Shown here one piece after another: positions 45,922-59,700 of a stretch of 64,000 bases of DNA. The DNA is taken from contig CM055092.1 in assembly GCA_029204225.1 (NCBI GenBank), positions 69,114,229 through 69,178,228 on the forward strand, given 5' to 3'. The notes beneath the pieces are model-generated. The model was not told the origin of the DNA. It was given only the letters and a program-made list of their open reading frames with translations, and ran no database searches. Every line of letters begins with the position of its first letter. The first letter of the stretch is position 1. Source of the stretch: Diphasiastrum complanatum (Eukaryota > Streptophyta > Lycopodiopsida > Lycopodiales > Lycopodiaceae). A program made the position numbers and the translations under genes.

Positions 45922-46120
45922 GGACCACAAGTTCAAGATCCTAACGGTTATGTAATACAGGATATCATTCATTCAAGGCTAATATTTTTAGGTGTTGTTG
46001 ATTCACCAGGTGACTGCATTCAGCTTAACTTGGAATATGTTCCAGTTCATTTTTGGAAGCTTTCTGTCAGCTTTATTTCACAAAAGTCTTGTATTTCCTT
46101 GTTTTTCAATTGTTTCTCCA

Positions 46121-46381
46121 GTTAAAATAGCAATAATCAACACGTAAGGTTGTTTCACGGTCACTTTCTAAGTTTGACGGTATTACGTGTGCTTAGCTCT
46201 AGATTTATTGGGCCGTTTCTTTTACGAGCCCTTGTTGAGTTCTTAAGCAATTTCTCCTTGTACTTGAGGATTATTGTGAATATACAGTTTATGGAGAGCT
46301 ATTTCGTCTTGTCTTGTCTTGATGCACTTGACAATGTGCTGTGGTGATTGATTTGGTCGGGTTTTAAATCGTATTCTCAAC
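46121..46381 (+). repeat. 5' LTR of the YSL-adjacent copia
   Basis: 261 bp, ending GTATTCTCAAC before the primer site. A unique part (about 46261-46355) is absent from the 3' copy. Confidence 0.8.
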
Positions 46382-46943
46382 TTGGTATCAGAGCCCTTGG
46401 TGGCTACAATCACTGGACAGGAACGAAGAGTTACGAATACACGGACGGTTCATTGGCTGGAAGCGCAAAGCCGGTGTTGTGGAAATTCGTGAGATAGCTC
46501 GGAACTGTGAGAGGATTTAGAGACAAGTCTTGTCAGCTGAATTGAAAAATCAGCAAGAACAGAATTCTGAAATTCCTTAAAGAGGCTGCTTGGAGTTTAC
46601 AGCTAGTACGCAATCAATTCATCACTGTTTTGACAACGGTTTGAAGCTGTGGACAACTTACAATAGGGCGACCTCAGGGAGGTGTGCAACTACAAGTAGA
46701 AGCCATCAGAGAGTGGAAGGAATGCTTCAAACAGCTGGCTGTTTTTTCTGACAAGGGTTTCGAAGCACAAAAGCAGGGCTATCTTTCATTTCACAGACTT
46801 CTTCACAGTTGTAAAAGCTGGAAGTTTGGCGCAATAGCAGGGCGCAGTACCCTGTAACTGGCCGTGGGCGTCCGTGGATCAGATAGCCTGTAAGAGAGAG
46901 TGGATTAAGAACTCCATAGCCAGGAGTTGCCATCGCCGAGGCC

Positions 46944-46985
<42 letters not shown>

Positions 46986-47662
46986 CAGACCTCGCGCGCG
47001 CACAACCCATCTTTTAGCTTTGTGCATTGAAGTGTTTGGTGTCTTCAGGAGAAGAGTTTGCTGTCCGGGCGAGCTGGTAATCGTCGGATGAGCTCTTATA
47101 AAAATCCTTGGTGAAAATCACGAGAAGGGTGGGCCATCAAATTGGGGAGAACCGTTAGATCTCCAAGGAAGGGACCTGACGGGCAGAGAAGAGCAAAGTG
47201 CACTTCATCTTCATTAAAAATTTTCAAAGCGAAATTGGAGTTGGTCCCCAAGTTCTTGAAGTGTGAAGTTTTTTCAAGGTGAAGAAATAGCTCAAAAATT
47301 TAAAAAGTCTTTATTTTCTAGTCCTTTACCTGTTTTGACCCAAACGAAGGGCTACGGACTTCAAACGAAGGGCACCTGCATTGTACCTACAAGTACGATA
47401 CCACAAAACAGAGTGATTGCCGCGGAGAAAGTGTTCGGAGCGCGTCAAAAGTGATTTTACCATTCCATTGGGCACGTATTTGGGAGTTGGTGACAAGGAG
47501 TATTTCGGAAGGTGACATCGATTTGGCTTTCAATTTGGCGGAAAAGCGACGGGTGGCCTGGTAAGCCAAAAATTGCAGGTTCTTATTTTTTGAATTCTGA
47601 CATCACCGTTGGCCTCGACATACACTTTATAGCCTATAGGTACAGTTTTGCTCATTTTGGAG

Positions 47663-50600
47663 ATGGCCAACATCAATGAGGCAATTTTGGGCGATGCAAG
47701 CAAGCTTGATGGGGCTTCTAACTACAACATCTAGAAGTTCAAAATGAAGAGCATTTTGATGGAGAAGGAGCTATGGGACATTGTTGCGGGCATCAAGGTA
47801 AGGCCTAACACCACTCCAGGTGACATGAGAGCCTTTGCCAAGAAGGCGTAAAGAGCTTTGTCCTTGATCAATCTTTCAGTGAAAGACCATGTGATCACCC
47901 ACATTAGTGATGCCACGACAGCTAGGGGAGCCTGGGAAGCTCTTAGAACGCAATTTCAAACTTGCAATCCAACTCGAGCCATGTTCTTGAAGTCAAGATT
48001 GAACACAATCAGGATGGAAGAAGGCGAATCAGTGAGATATTTCTTCACCAGGATTAAGGAGCTGAGAGACCAACCTGTGGCAATTGGAGAACCAATTAGG
48101 GATGTTGAATCGGTACATACCACTATGAGCGGTGTTTCGGAAGGTCTACAAATGTTTGTGAGCGGCATTGCTTTGAGGGAGAGATTGCCTACCTTTGAAG
48201 ACTTGCACGAGATCATGTTGCAGGAGGAGCAACATTGAGAGGTGGTGAAGTCAAGGCAAACCCCATAGGATGATCAAGCAATGCTAGCCAAAAACAAGCA
48301 AAAAGAGTGGAAAAGAATTTCAAAGAAGGCCAAGGATGATGAGGACGAGGGAGAGTGGCCATCAAAGGCGAAAAAGAAGAAGAAGGGGGGTTACTATTGC
48401 CATAAACCAAGTCATTGGGCACGTGAATGTTATAAGAAAAAAGCGGACATAAAGGCAGGAAAAGTAAAGCAACATGGCAACATCGCCGAAGATGATGAGA
48501 AAGATGACAAGACAAGTGTCTTCTCATCGGCATTGGCATCCCAGGTTGATGATGGTGCCAGGTGGTTCATAGATTCAGGCGCCACGATGCATATGACTGA
48601 GAAACGAGCCAATCCATGATGGGGACAAGGTCACACAGGCCAATGGGAAGGAATGCCAAATTCAGGGTGTCGGCAATGTACCTGTGCAGTTTTCTGATGG
48701 TAAGATCAAGAACATATCTAATGTGCTTTATGTTCCTGGATTCAAAAAGAGTCTGCTTTCTGTTGGTGTGATGACAAATCAAGATCTTAAGTTCTAGTTT
48801 GTCAAAGATGGATGCTTGATAAAGGATATGGACCACAACTACAACGTGGTAGCAAAAGGTTATCGGAATAGTAACTGTGGCCTCTACAAATTGGATGTTG
48901 TAAAACCAGGTGAATATGGCTTGGCTACTTCAACATCATCACAATTTGAATTGTGGCATAGAAGATTAGGCCACTTGAACTATGAGAGCTTAAGATTGAT
49001 GGTGAAACTAAAGATGGTTACAAGTTTATCAACATTACAGGATGATCATCATTCCATATGTGAATGATGCGTTATGGGAAAGCATCATAGGGAGCCTTTC
49101 AAGAAAGGTGGAGCTGCAAGAGCCAAGAAACCACTTGAACTCATTCATAGTGACTTGTGCGGCCCAATGAAGACCATGTCGATGGGGAGAGCCTATTATT
49201 TTATGACTTTCATAGATGATTACTCCAGGAGGACCCGAATTTATTTCTTGAAGAAGGAATCTGACGCTTTTGCTCACTTCAAGGAGTTTAAGGCTTTAGT
49301 AGAGAACCAACTGGATGCACGTATCAAGATGCTAAGATCAGACAGAGGGGACAAATACAAATCTGATGATTTTGAGGACTTTTGCAAGGAACACGACATC
49401 AAAAGACAATTCACACAAACACACATGCCGCATAGTAATGATGTAGCAGAAAGGAAGAATATAATCATTATGGAGAGTGCACGCTCCATGATGAAGCAAA
49501 TGGGCTTAACCAATTTTCTTTGGTCGGAAGCATGCAATGCGGCAACGTTCTTGCAAAACAGGAGTCCCACTGTTGCGGTTCCAAATGTGACTCCCGAATT
49601 GGCACTTATGGGAATGAAGCCAAAAATCGACAAGTTTCAATTCTTTGGGTATAGGGCTTATGTATACGTGCCAAAGGAGGAGCGAAGCAGGCTTGATGCC
49701 AAAGCGATCAAGTGTATCTTTGTCGGTTATGATGAGAGGACAAAGGCGTACGGGTATCTCGGTCCTATAATGAACAAGATTCACATTAGCAACGATGTTA
49801 TCTTTGATGAGTTCCAGAGGTTTGAGGATAAAGACCATGCAGGTGATGAAAGCATCAAGAGACTTCCCACAATCTTGGAAGAAGATGCTCCACAGGATGA
49901 TGCACACGAAAACGAAGTTCGAGAGGGTGAGTATGAGAGGACGCCACCTATCCAAGAGCCCAGGGGAAGGTACTTGCTGATAGGAGCAATGAGGGAGAAA
50001 CCTGTTGGAAGTAAGAGACATTACTTGGACACTCCTTGGGACACATACTCTCCAAGAAGTGTATCACCTGAGTCTAAGGTACCTAAGTGGTATGAAAAGA
50101 TCATGAAAGATGCAAAACTAAATCAACTAGGATCTAGCACGCAAGAAGATGTGAGAAGATCAACGTGGGAAAGGAAACCTCCCGATCGCTATCATGTGGA
50201 CTATGCCCTAATGAGTGACATTTTGAAGTGTCGAGAGCCATAAACCTTTGATGAGGCAAAGGACCACAAAGAATGGCAAAGGGCAATGGAAGAGGAGATG
50301 GAGTCTCTATCCACAAGCATGGTACGTGGGAGTTGGTTGACTTACCACTTGGGTAGAAACCCAATGACAACAAACTGGTGTTTAGACCAAAGTTTCATGT
50401 GGATGGCACGATAGCAAAGCCTAAGGCATATCTAGTAGTGAAGGGCTATGAGCAAAGCAAAGGAATTGACTACGAAAAGACATTTGCTCTCGTGGCTAAG
50501 TTGGTTACGCTACGTCTTATCATCGCCTTAGCATCTCATTTTGGGTGGAAGATCCATTAAATGGATGTGAAATCTGCATTTTTGAATGGTAACTTGGAGG

Positions 50601-51691
50601 AGGAAGTGTACATGGTCCAACCACAAGGATTCATTGTGAAGGGGCAAGAGCGAAAGGTATGCAAAGTACACAAAGCACTCTATGGCCTCAAGCAAGTGCC
50701 ACATGCATGGTATGGACGGATTGACCATTACGTCTTTACCATGAGTTTTTAAGGACAAATTTAGATCCACATCTTTATGTTCATATAAACGAAGATAACA
50801 TTGCCTTGATTGTACTTTAGGTCGATGATATTATTATCACGGACAATGATGAGAATCTCATTTATTCTATTAAAGCCAACTTGTGCAAGCAATTTGAGAT
50901 GACAGATTTAGATCTTATGCACTATTGCTTGGGAGTCGAAGTATGGTAGAATGGCAATGATATCATGTTGTGTCAAAGCAAGTACGTACGCGAGATATTA
51001 GAGAGATTTCGCATGACAGAGTGCAAACCTTCCATCACTCCTTGTGAAGCTGGTCAGAAGCTGTCTCGTGTTGATGATAGTGGTCAAGTTGATGCTACAT
51101 TATTTCGTCAACTAGTCGGGAGTTTGATTTAGCTTACGACTACTCGTCTTGATATTTGCTATGTTGTGAGCTTGATTAGTCAATTTATGTCATCACCTGC
51201 TATGGATCATTGGAAAGCAACGAAGAGGATTTTGAGGTACATGAAGGGCACACCTAACCTTGGCCTGGTCTATAAGAAACAAAGTGCTTTACCTAAGTTG
51301 CAAGACTATGTTGACGCTGATTGGGTAGGAAGTGTAGATGATAGAAAGTCAACTACAGGGTATAATTTCAGTTTTGGTAGTGACTGTTTTTCATGGTCTA
51401 GCAAGAAGTAGGACACTATTTCTCTTTCTTCTATAGAAGCTGAGTATAAAGCGCTAACTTATGCTACTCAAGAAGCTGTTTGGCTGCGTAAGTTGTTGAG
51501 TGAGATTGGCATGAAGCAGGTCACGTGAGAAGAAAGCATATTGAAGTGAAATTTCACTTTGTGCGTGAAAAGCTACAATCTGATACACACTATTCTACGA
51601 TGTTACAACTTGTTGATGTATTTATGAAAGCTCTAAGTAAGGAAAAGTTTGAAATTTTTAGAGCTAAACTTGGCTTGGATGAAGTTATGTA
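47663..51691 (+). pseudogene. Copia gag-pol, multiply interrupted
   Basis: Gag starts MANINEAILGDASKLDGAS at 47663, with UBN2-type motifs (WEALRTQFQT) and a zinc-knuckle-like YYCHKPSHWARECYKK (about 48395). Protease is RWFIDSGATMHM (about 48560), pre-integrase LWHRRLGHLNYESL (48955), integrase LELIHSDLCGPMK with FIDDYSRRTRIYF and a long open frame 49074-50243, RT MDVKSAFLNGNLEEEVY (50561), a degenerate VDDIIITDN (about 50823), and RNase H DADWVGSVDDRKSTTGY (51320). Stops occur in gag (after NYNI and KKA), protease, RT and RNase H, with several frameshifts. The DRGD motif in integrase replaces the usual DGGGE-type residues. Not functional. Confidence 0.9.
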
Positions 51692-51784
51692 AAAAGTTTT
51701 ACTTGTTGATACTATCATGGAGGTATGTTCCATGAATAGCGTAGACTTACAGTTCAAGTGGTATGTTGATTATTGAGGGAGAGA

Positions 51785-51951
51785 GTTAAAATAGCAATAA
51801 TCAACACGTAAGTTTGTTTTACGATGACTTTCTAAGTTTGATGGTATTATGTGTGCTTAGCTCTAGATTTATCGGGCCGTTTCTTTTACGAGCCCTTGTT
51901 GAGTTCTTAAGCAATTTCTCCTTCGGTCGGGTTTTAAATCGTATTGTCAAC
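51785..51951 (+). repeat. 3' LTR (shortened) of the YSL-adjacent copia
   Basis: 167 bp. It matches the first 140 bp and last 30 bp of the 5' LTR; the middle 95 bp is deleted or was inserted in the other copy. Confidence 0.8.
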
Positions 51952-52835
51952 TTCTTCTACATTATAGACATGCATAGGTTTTCCTGTGTGAAATACTATG
52001 CTTATGCATTTGATGTCCTTGAGTATGTTGTATCTGATGTCACAACATCTTGTGATATTCTCAACTTTTGTTAAAATGTCATCACACCCTCTAATTCTAT
52101 AAATTGTTCACATTATCAGTTTAATATGATGCTTGGAGGTGTTTTAGCTTTCGTATTTTTGTGAAGGGAGAATGTTGAGAAGACCGACTGTAACTCTTCT
52201 TTCATGAGCTTTGGCAAATCATTTGCATATGATTGTTATGTGCACCATCAAGGAGAATATTTTTAAACGTGCCCCTAATCGTGTTGGTAACGAGAGGACC
52301 ATATTTTCTTTGAAGATTTTGATAATTTTTTAAAAAGGACAAATGAGTATTAATTATATTTTGATTTGACTCTGAAATGAGGTTATGTGATAGTATGGAA
52401 AGATATTAAGGGCATATAGTTTTTTTCACTAATATGCACTCGCATTTTACGATTGTTTTTCAAACCAAATGTTCTCTGGCTTGTATTGAAACTTGACATT
52501 GACAAGTTAGTCATGTTTAAGACCCTAATTTTGTAGTGTGATGTCTGGCACTATCCAATTAATGCAAGAAAGAATTGAAAATTTGATTTGGGTAGGAGGA
52601 ACAACCAAAAGTGGAAATGAGAACTTTTCTAGCAGCCAATTAGGATACTAATGAAACATGTCTAGAATTCCGATTCTCTTGATTAGGGTTGTATTGAAAA
52701 AAGAACAGTGAATATAGGAGTTGATAGTGGCACTAATTCTCTTCCTACTTTCAAATGTCCACCATTTCAACCATTTTAACGGCCTCTCATCCTCTCACTT
52801 CAAATTTAAGATGGGCATTAGACACAAATAGCTCA

Positions 52836-52879
<44 letters not shown>

Positions 52880-53739
52880 GCATGTTATGCTCCTATCATA
52901 AGTATGTTGACTTTACAAGTTTGCTCGTCGTCGAAGGAGCTTCACTTTGCCGGCAATCTGTTGGTTCTGCTGGATTGTGGATCTGCATGGAGCCGCTTAG
53001 ATCTGGAGCGTCGATGACTGGAGGTATGCAATCGATGTGGTGATGGTGTTGATCTGCTTTGGTGATGGCGATGAGTTGATGGTGAAGTCGATCCGAGAGT
53101 GCTGCAAGTGGAAGGTGAAGATGAAGAGGGAAGAGATGAGAAGGGAACGAGAAAGGCATAGAGACTTAGAGAAACTGAGATTTTTCTTTTTGAGTCCTTC
53201 TAGATGACAATTGGTGGGGTGGGGGGTGGGGTGCCAGGATTGGCAAGAGAATGTGTGCCTAATCTAAAAGAAATATGGAAAAAAGAAAAAGAAAAAAGGA
53301 AAGACCGATGTATGTGTATGTATATGTATATGTGTGTGTGTATGTGTGTATGTATGTGTGTGTATGTGTATGTGTGTGTGTATGTGAATGTATATGTGTG
53401 TATCTATACATATGTGTATGTGTATATATATGTGTATGTATGTGTGGGTATATGTATGTGTGTATGTGCATGTGTATATATGTGTGTGTGTGCATGTATG
53501 TGTCTGTATCTGTATGTATATGTGTATGTGTATGTGTATGTGTATGTATGCGTGTATATGTGTGTATTTGTACGTATATGTGTATGTATGTGTGTGTATG
53601 TATATGTGTGTGGGTATGTGTATGTGTGTGTGTGTGCTTGCCTATGTGTGTGTGGTCAAAAAATAGGCTTGTAGTGTGCATATGTATTGATGTATGAATA
53701 GGCAAAGAGTAGGGTCTAGGTGTGACATAGGAAGAGTAG
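51952..53739. other. Intergenic DNA with microsatellites
   Basis: No gene recognised. It contains a (CA)n run of about 42 bp at 52838-52879 and a long TATG/TGTG compound array at about 53305-53650. Open frames over the array on both strands are repeat artefacts. Confidence 0.6.
53305..53650. repeat. (TATG)n/(TG)n compound array
   Basis: About 345 bp of alternating TATGTG, TGTG and TATATG units. Confidence 0.95.
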
Positions 53740-56700
53740 AGTGGGTTCACAACACCTTTACACATACACTCTCTCTCTAAAATATCTTTATATATATAGA
53801 TATACATATATATATTTCTATATTTCTATATTTCTATATTTGTCTTTTATATTTATGTTTATCTATTTTTATCTTTTCACTACCATAACCCCAATCCCCC
53901 ATTTTCACACCGCCTCAACTGTCCTTTCCTTCCAATCCTTCCACCCTATCCATCATGTCAGACCCATCCCCCGACAAACCCATTGCTCGTGGCAAATTAA
54001 CATCCAAATGTCCCAAGGGATCTCCCCCACCTAAACAACTTAAAATTAAGATGTCTCCCAGACCTGGCCCAAACCTCTCCAACCCGCCAAGACCCACAAA
54101 GAGGCCACATTGAGAGAGCCTAAGGGCAAGACGACTGTGCAAGCCTCCGATTCAGGCTTAGAGACTGAATATGACCATCCGCAAGAGGAGGGCGAGGCCT
54201 TCCCTGACTGTAGTTCCAAGAGAGTCTATTTCTCTCACGGTGTTGTCACACTCCTGTCCCTCCCCAATGTCCGAAGAGCTTTCTCAATGGCTCAACCCCT
54301 CATCCAATGTCATTCTACAAGCCATTGGACTTGGTGGCTTCATTTCCCCTACCTTTCAAAATCCTGTATGGATCGACCAAGTCTTTGCAACCTGGGATGG
54401 ATCTTCCACCTTTTCCATCACTATCGACGATGAAACAACAGTGATCATCCAGCTCTCTGAAGAGTTGGTATCGCAGGCCCTAGGCTTACCCATTGGTCAG
54501 CTTGCACTCAAAGGTCGAATTGCTCGCGCCGAGCAGTTTGGAACTTATTTTGACCCTAACGCCATTCTTCCCTTGACCAACGATGGTGTTCTTGTTTCGT
54601 CCATTGTAGCACCACCGCTACGGGCAGCAGCCATTAGAGGAGTTCTAAATCCAAAAAAGACCCTTTCTAAAACTTCTCTTTATATTTTTTCTCAAATTTT
54701 GCTTACACATGGACCAATCAAAACACTCAAATTTGAAATCTACGTAACGTAATCTATTAAAATTGAAAAAAAAGTTTTCTTAATAATGCTATAATTTGAT
54801 GTCGGGGGCAGTTTGGCAATAATGTACATAGAATGGTTAAGCATCGAAAATCGTGCGGGCAGAAATGCAAAAGCATTTGGGCAAGAAATGAATTTATTTT
54901 GGTAATTTACTTTAATAAACTTTGTCAATCTATGTGGCATTTCTTATAGGGTCTTTTTTGGATTCAGAATTCCTCTAATGCTTGTTGGTCACCACTTGCT
55001 TGATCGTCGGCTTCGCTCGAGTCGACATGATCTCCAAAATTTCCTTTCGATACCTTCTGTCCTATATTTGTATTGTTGCCCACCCCCTATTGTCTACAAT
55101 TGGGCCCATCTTGTTCACAAAGAGCTATGTTTAGCTCTTAATAAACCTAATAAAGTCATTGCTAGTGGCTTACTAACCAACATCATTCTGGCCAAACTTC
55201 TCGCCCACCATCCCCAACTTGCGAAACCTGCTGCCACTTGCCAGACCTTGCTTACCACCCTTCTTGCCACTTCAAGTGTACAAAGCCCCTCTCAATCCTT
55301 CCAAACACGACACTACCACTATTGCCCATTCTTCTCCCACCTGCCAAACTTTCCCTCCTCTTATCTCACCCCTACACACCTTTCCCACTGCCTCCTCTCC
55401 ACCCCTTTCTCCTCTCCCAAATGTCCCCTCCCCTACATCCTCCTTTGACTCTGACACCCTCAACCAACTCCTCCAATTGCCCACTCTTGCATGCCAGTAT
55501 GTCTCTTCCTCTGTTGCCCCCATCAATATCTTTGACACCTCTTCTCCACCCCCCGATACTGTGGCCACGGTGGCCACCATTGTCACTTCCACTTCTTTTA
55601 TTTCTACCTCCTCCATGACTTCTCTCATTTTCTCCCCCTCCACTTTCCTTCGTAACCACCACTACCACAACTCCCATCATCGCCACTATTACCACTGCTT
55701 TCCTCTTTAGCACTCCCCCTATCACTCTCTTCACCCTTCCCCCCGACTTTTTGAGCAACGTCCATGGAATCCGGCCGAGTGTTTTTGCCCCATCTCAACC
55801 CATGGATTTATGCTACCCATGTTGTTCAGGCTGCATTTGTGGCCCAATAGCAAGTCAATGTGGTTTGTCCGACAATCAACCAACTGGCAAACCAGTGTAT
55901 CCTCGAGCTCAAAGAGCGTGACGACTAGATGCATCAAAAAGATGCTCTACAAGCCAAGGTTGGCATTGTTGACCAGCTGACTCAATAGATGAATGACATC
56001 GAGGATCTCAATAAAAAAAGTTCAGCAAGAAAATAAAAAAATTCAAAAAATAAATAAAGAAAAGGACATGGAGATTGAGAAGCTACGCACTCATATCCAG
56101 AAACTCAATGAGTCTATGGCTACTGTTGAGTGCCAGCTATCCCATTCCTATCCCCACTCCGCACGAGCACTACATGGGCAGCTACTGGTCCAACAAGGTT
56201 GCTTGGCCCTCCATCAACAACTGGATGCACTAAAAAAAAAGTCCGATGAGCAAGCCATCTGAACTGTCATATCCCAATAGATCAACTTGAGCCAAAAGTA
56301 TGTTGATGGCTTGAAGAGTCAGGTCGCGAATCGTTGACTACCCTTGTTCGATCGACCGAGACTCTCAGTGACGCAGAAGAACCACAGCTCGACATCGACT
56401 CCCCCTCCAGTGCCTCTCATCAATACAAGAGGGTGGAGCATTATAAGGACCAATATAATAAATTAAAATCCAACGTTGGAGTCTTAAAAGACAATTATGA
56501 GTCAACACTCCAACAGAATGAACTGGAAATCTCAAGTCTTCGTGCCAAGTATGCAGAATCAGTCGAAGAGATTATGACTCTAGAACAAATGGTTGCTGTC
56601 AAGGACCGTGCCATGACACAATTCACTCAGCTAAGCATGGCCCCCAACAACAACCTTGCTCTCCTGTTGGAATATCACTCTGTGCTGATCTCGCATCAGA

Positions 56701-59700
56701 TTGGTCTTTCTGACTTGAGTGCTACTCCCTTTAAAAACAATCACATCGAGTGAGCCTACCAGCTCCTTGATGAACACCATATAAATGGTTTTCCACTTGC
56801 TGTTATTTGTGAAAGTTTTCTATCATTGATTTTCTTATTTTTGTGAAATTTTTGCCTACTCAACTATACGTATCCTTTCCACGTTTTGTTTTTTGCTTAC
56901 TTTCAACTCCGAACACCGCTCTACTTTAGAAATGTTCTCTACCCCTTCCCATTCACTTTGTAAAAACATCACCCCTTGCTGACTCTTTTGATTCTTCCAC
57001 CATTTCACTTGTACAAGAGTATATCGCACCCTTGGACGGTCCGGAATCGGCCACACCCACCCAAGCGGCACATGTCAAGCATCTGGATCCGCTCATTGCT
57101 TTCCTCCCCCTCCAACTCCAGGATGCTTATCAACACCTCCCCAAGTGTCAAAATGATCCCAACACTTTTCCTCCCTACCTCCTGACACATTGCTGCAATG
57201 TAGGCGTAGCACATTACTAGCGAGTGTTGTCACAGCCAGAAATTCGCCACCCATGCATGCTTGAGAAATTACTCTATGACCCGTTCCGAACACTTGATTT
57301 GGCCACTTTGCAGGAAACCTTCTCCTTTTTCAATCTCCAAATAGGCCAGAGGTCAATGTTCAACCCCTCGACATTGACACTTCTGTCGACTAGTCGCTGG
57401 GCACCGATGATACCACCACAAGCCAAGACCCGGTAGGTCAGTCCTCTCCCCAAAAAACGATTCCGGTGCTGCCCTCGGACAACATGGATTTCTCCTCTAT
57501 GAATCAAGTCCAGGTGCATTGCACAATTTTTACGAGACGTTTACCACCAATGCGAACCTCCATCACCAAATTTCTAGATTCCTTTCTAGACCTTGCAATA
57601 TGAGGAGTTATTACCCACCATTCCCAAACCTCGGAATTGCAGGTCCATCCCCTGAAACACACCTTGGTCAAACTCTTGCCACAACCCAAATGGCGGGAAA
57701 ATGTGTTTTTCATAGACCCCCATGCACTCGTAGTTTATTTCGTGAAGACACAACACATGAGGGTTGATTCTACATATCACCCTATTAAACAACGTTTGCC
57801 ATGGGCTGATGCCCCCATTGTAGAGCACTGCAACTTTCCTTGCATTCCTGCTGGAAAGGGGTGGTCGACGAAGGCAGAATCTTACCTACTTTCATATAGT
57901 ACAAGGATAGCCCTGAGTGTCCAGTTTTGAAACAAAATCTCAAACTGACACAACAGTATTGCCATTTGTGCAATGCGTCATCACACAAAACAACGTTCTG
58001 TGCATTCAGCCCCAAGATCATCCAGCAAAAGAAGAATCAATATCAAACCTTTTATCCTTATCACCAAGGGGCAGATTTGCCATCAAGCTAGTCTTGTGTG
58101 AAAATTAAAAGTGTAGTTGAAGATATCCCAGTAAAGATAGCAGGAGTGCAATTCGTGATCACCTTCGTGGTGATGGACATTCCATAGTCTCCTTCCACCT
58201 ATTGTGTTTTACTATGAAGACCTCGATTGAGAGTCGCTCAAATGGTTCACAACTGGGGGACTGAGAAACTCACATTTGAAAACAGAGAGTAGACTGTAAA
58301 GGTTGAGATCCATGGGAGGTAAAACCGAGTACACCCAAGGTTGATGACAGATCGTCCACCACATATCACACCATTGATTGCCCAAGGCAAGCCAAGAGAT
58401 TACGAGTCTCAAATAGATATTTTGCATTGGGGACAGATGCTTTGGCAACAGTTGATTGTATTGTTGAGCATGCATGTCAACCAGATTCAAATACAGAATC
58501 CAATATCTCATTCCCGAAAGGCTACACCCTTGACACGCCGATAACTTATGGGGTGAACATGATCAGCATGGCATGGTTAGCAACAGAGCCCATACCAGAG
58601 CAAGTTGAAGACGACTTAGTGCCTTGACAACATGCCTTTTCCTATGATGAAAAAGTTGAGTTGACCAATGAACAGGTTTTACAACACATGGATCTTGATC
58701 GTTTTGGAATGAGGAGAATACCAGCTCAACCTCCACAGAAATCGCCAATAGCTAAAGTTTCCAAGGTGGAACCATCCAAGGCTCCCATGACTAAGAAGAA
58801 TGCTACAGTCAGGTGATCTGATGGAGTGATCTACCAAAAGAAGCCATAGCTACGGTGGATATTGATATTTGTAATCACGAAGTGAATATCAGACCAGTTC
58901 TCAAGAAGGATAACAAGGAGGTATACAATTACGTTGATAAAAAAAAAAGTATTGAACTCCTTGAAGTCTATTTGAATAAAGCTAGATGAAACGTCATCAT
59001 CTCAAATGACTGGAAGCTCGAAGATTATGAGTCGTGCTAAGATTAACATGTTGTAGGAGGAATCCCGACAAACGCCAGTTCACGAGATGCCAGAAACCTT
59101 CAAAAACTTTACCTTAGACGACGTAGTAATCATGATGCCACAAGCACAAAGAGAACTTGATACAAATCAGGAGCCAGAAGAACAAGTCTTTGAAGGACCT
59201 GCGCGGACATAGCCTATGAATCTAGCGGAGCCAGGCGAAGAAGAGAAGATGGTTTATGTGGGAGAGCAATTGACACCCACTCAGTTCACACGACTACGCA
59301 CTTTGTTGGTGGAATACAAGAATTGTTTCACGTGGACATACAAGGATCTGAAGGGTATACCACCAACCGTAGTCCAACATACCACTGCAGCCCAACCTGA
59401 CGATGAATTACTGGATGCTGCCTTATTTTATATTGATATAGTACTAGAATGGGCCATAGACATAGTTGAATATCTAATGCAGGGCCAAACCAGATTAATC
59501 ACTATCCAAGACGGAATAGCGAAAGTTGATATTTAAGGCTTGACCTTATCAGCTGATTGTCGGCCAACTTTATCGATGAGGATCCAATAGTATCCTTCAA
59601 AGATGTATTCTTCCACATGAAGCCACTCAAATTATATTGCTCTCACATGAAGGCATGGGTGGTGGTCACTTTGCGCCTGACATTACAGTTCACAAGATCT

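Larger units (their letters stand above)
46121..51951 (+). mobile_element. Degenerate Ty1-copia element 3' of YSL
   Basis: LTRs at 46121-46381 and 51785-51951 begin GTTAAAATAGCAATAATC and end TCAAC. The 3' copy lacks about 95 bp present in the 5' copy. A tRNA-Met-type primer site TGGTATCAGAGCCC (46383-46396) follows the 5' LTR, and the purine tract GAGGGAGAGA precedes the 3' LTR. A leader of about 1.3 kb with a GA repeat (46945-46982) precedes gag. No clear target duplication was found. It lies 200 bp after the YSL frame, on the same strand. Confidence 0.88.

Noticed and set aside
53204-53807. Cys-Val-Tyr-rich and His-Thr-rich frames of 90-180 codons on both strands
   Set aside because: They are translations of the TATG/TG array and have no non-repeat coding support.
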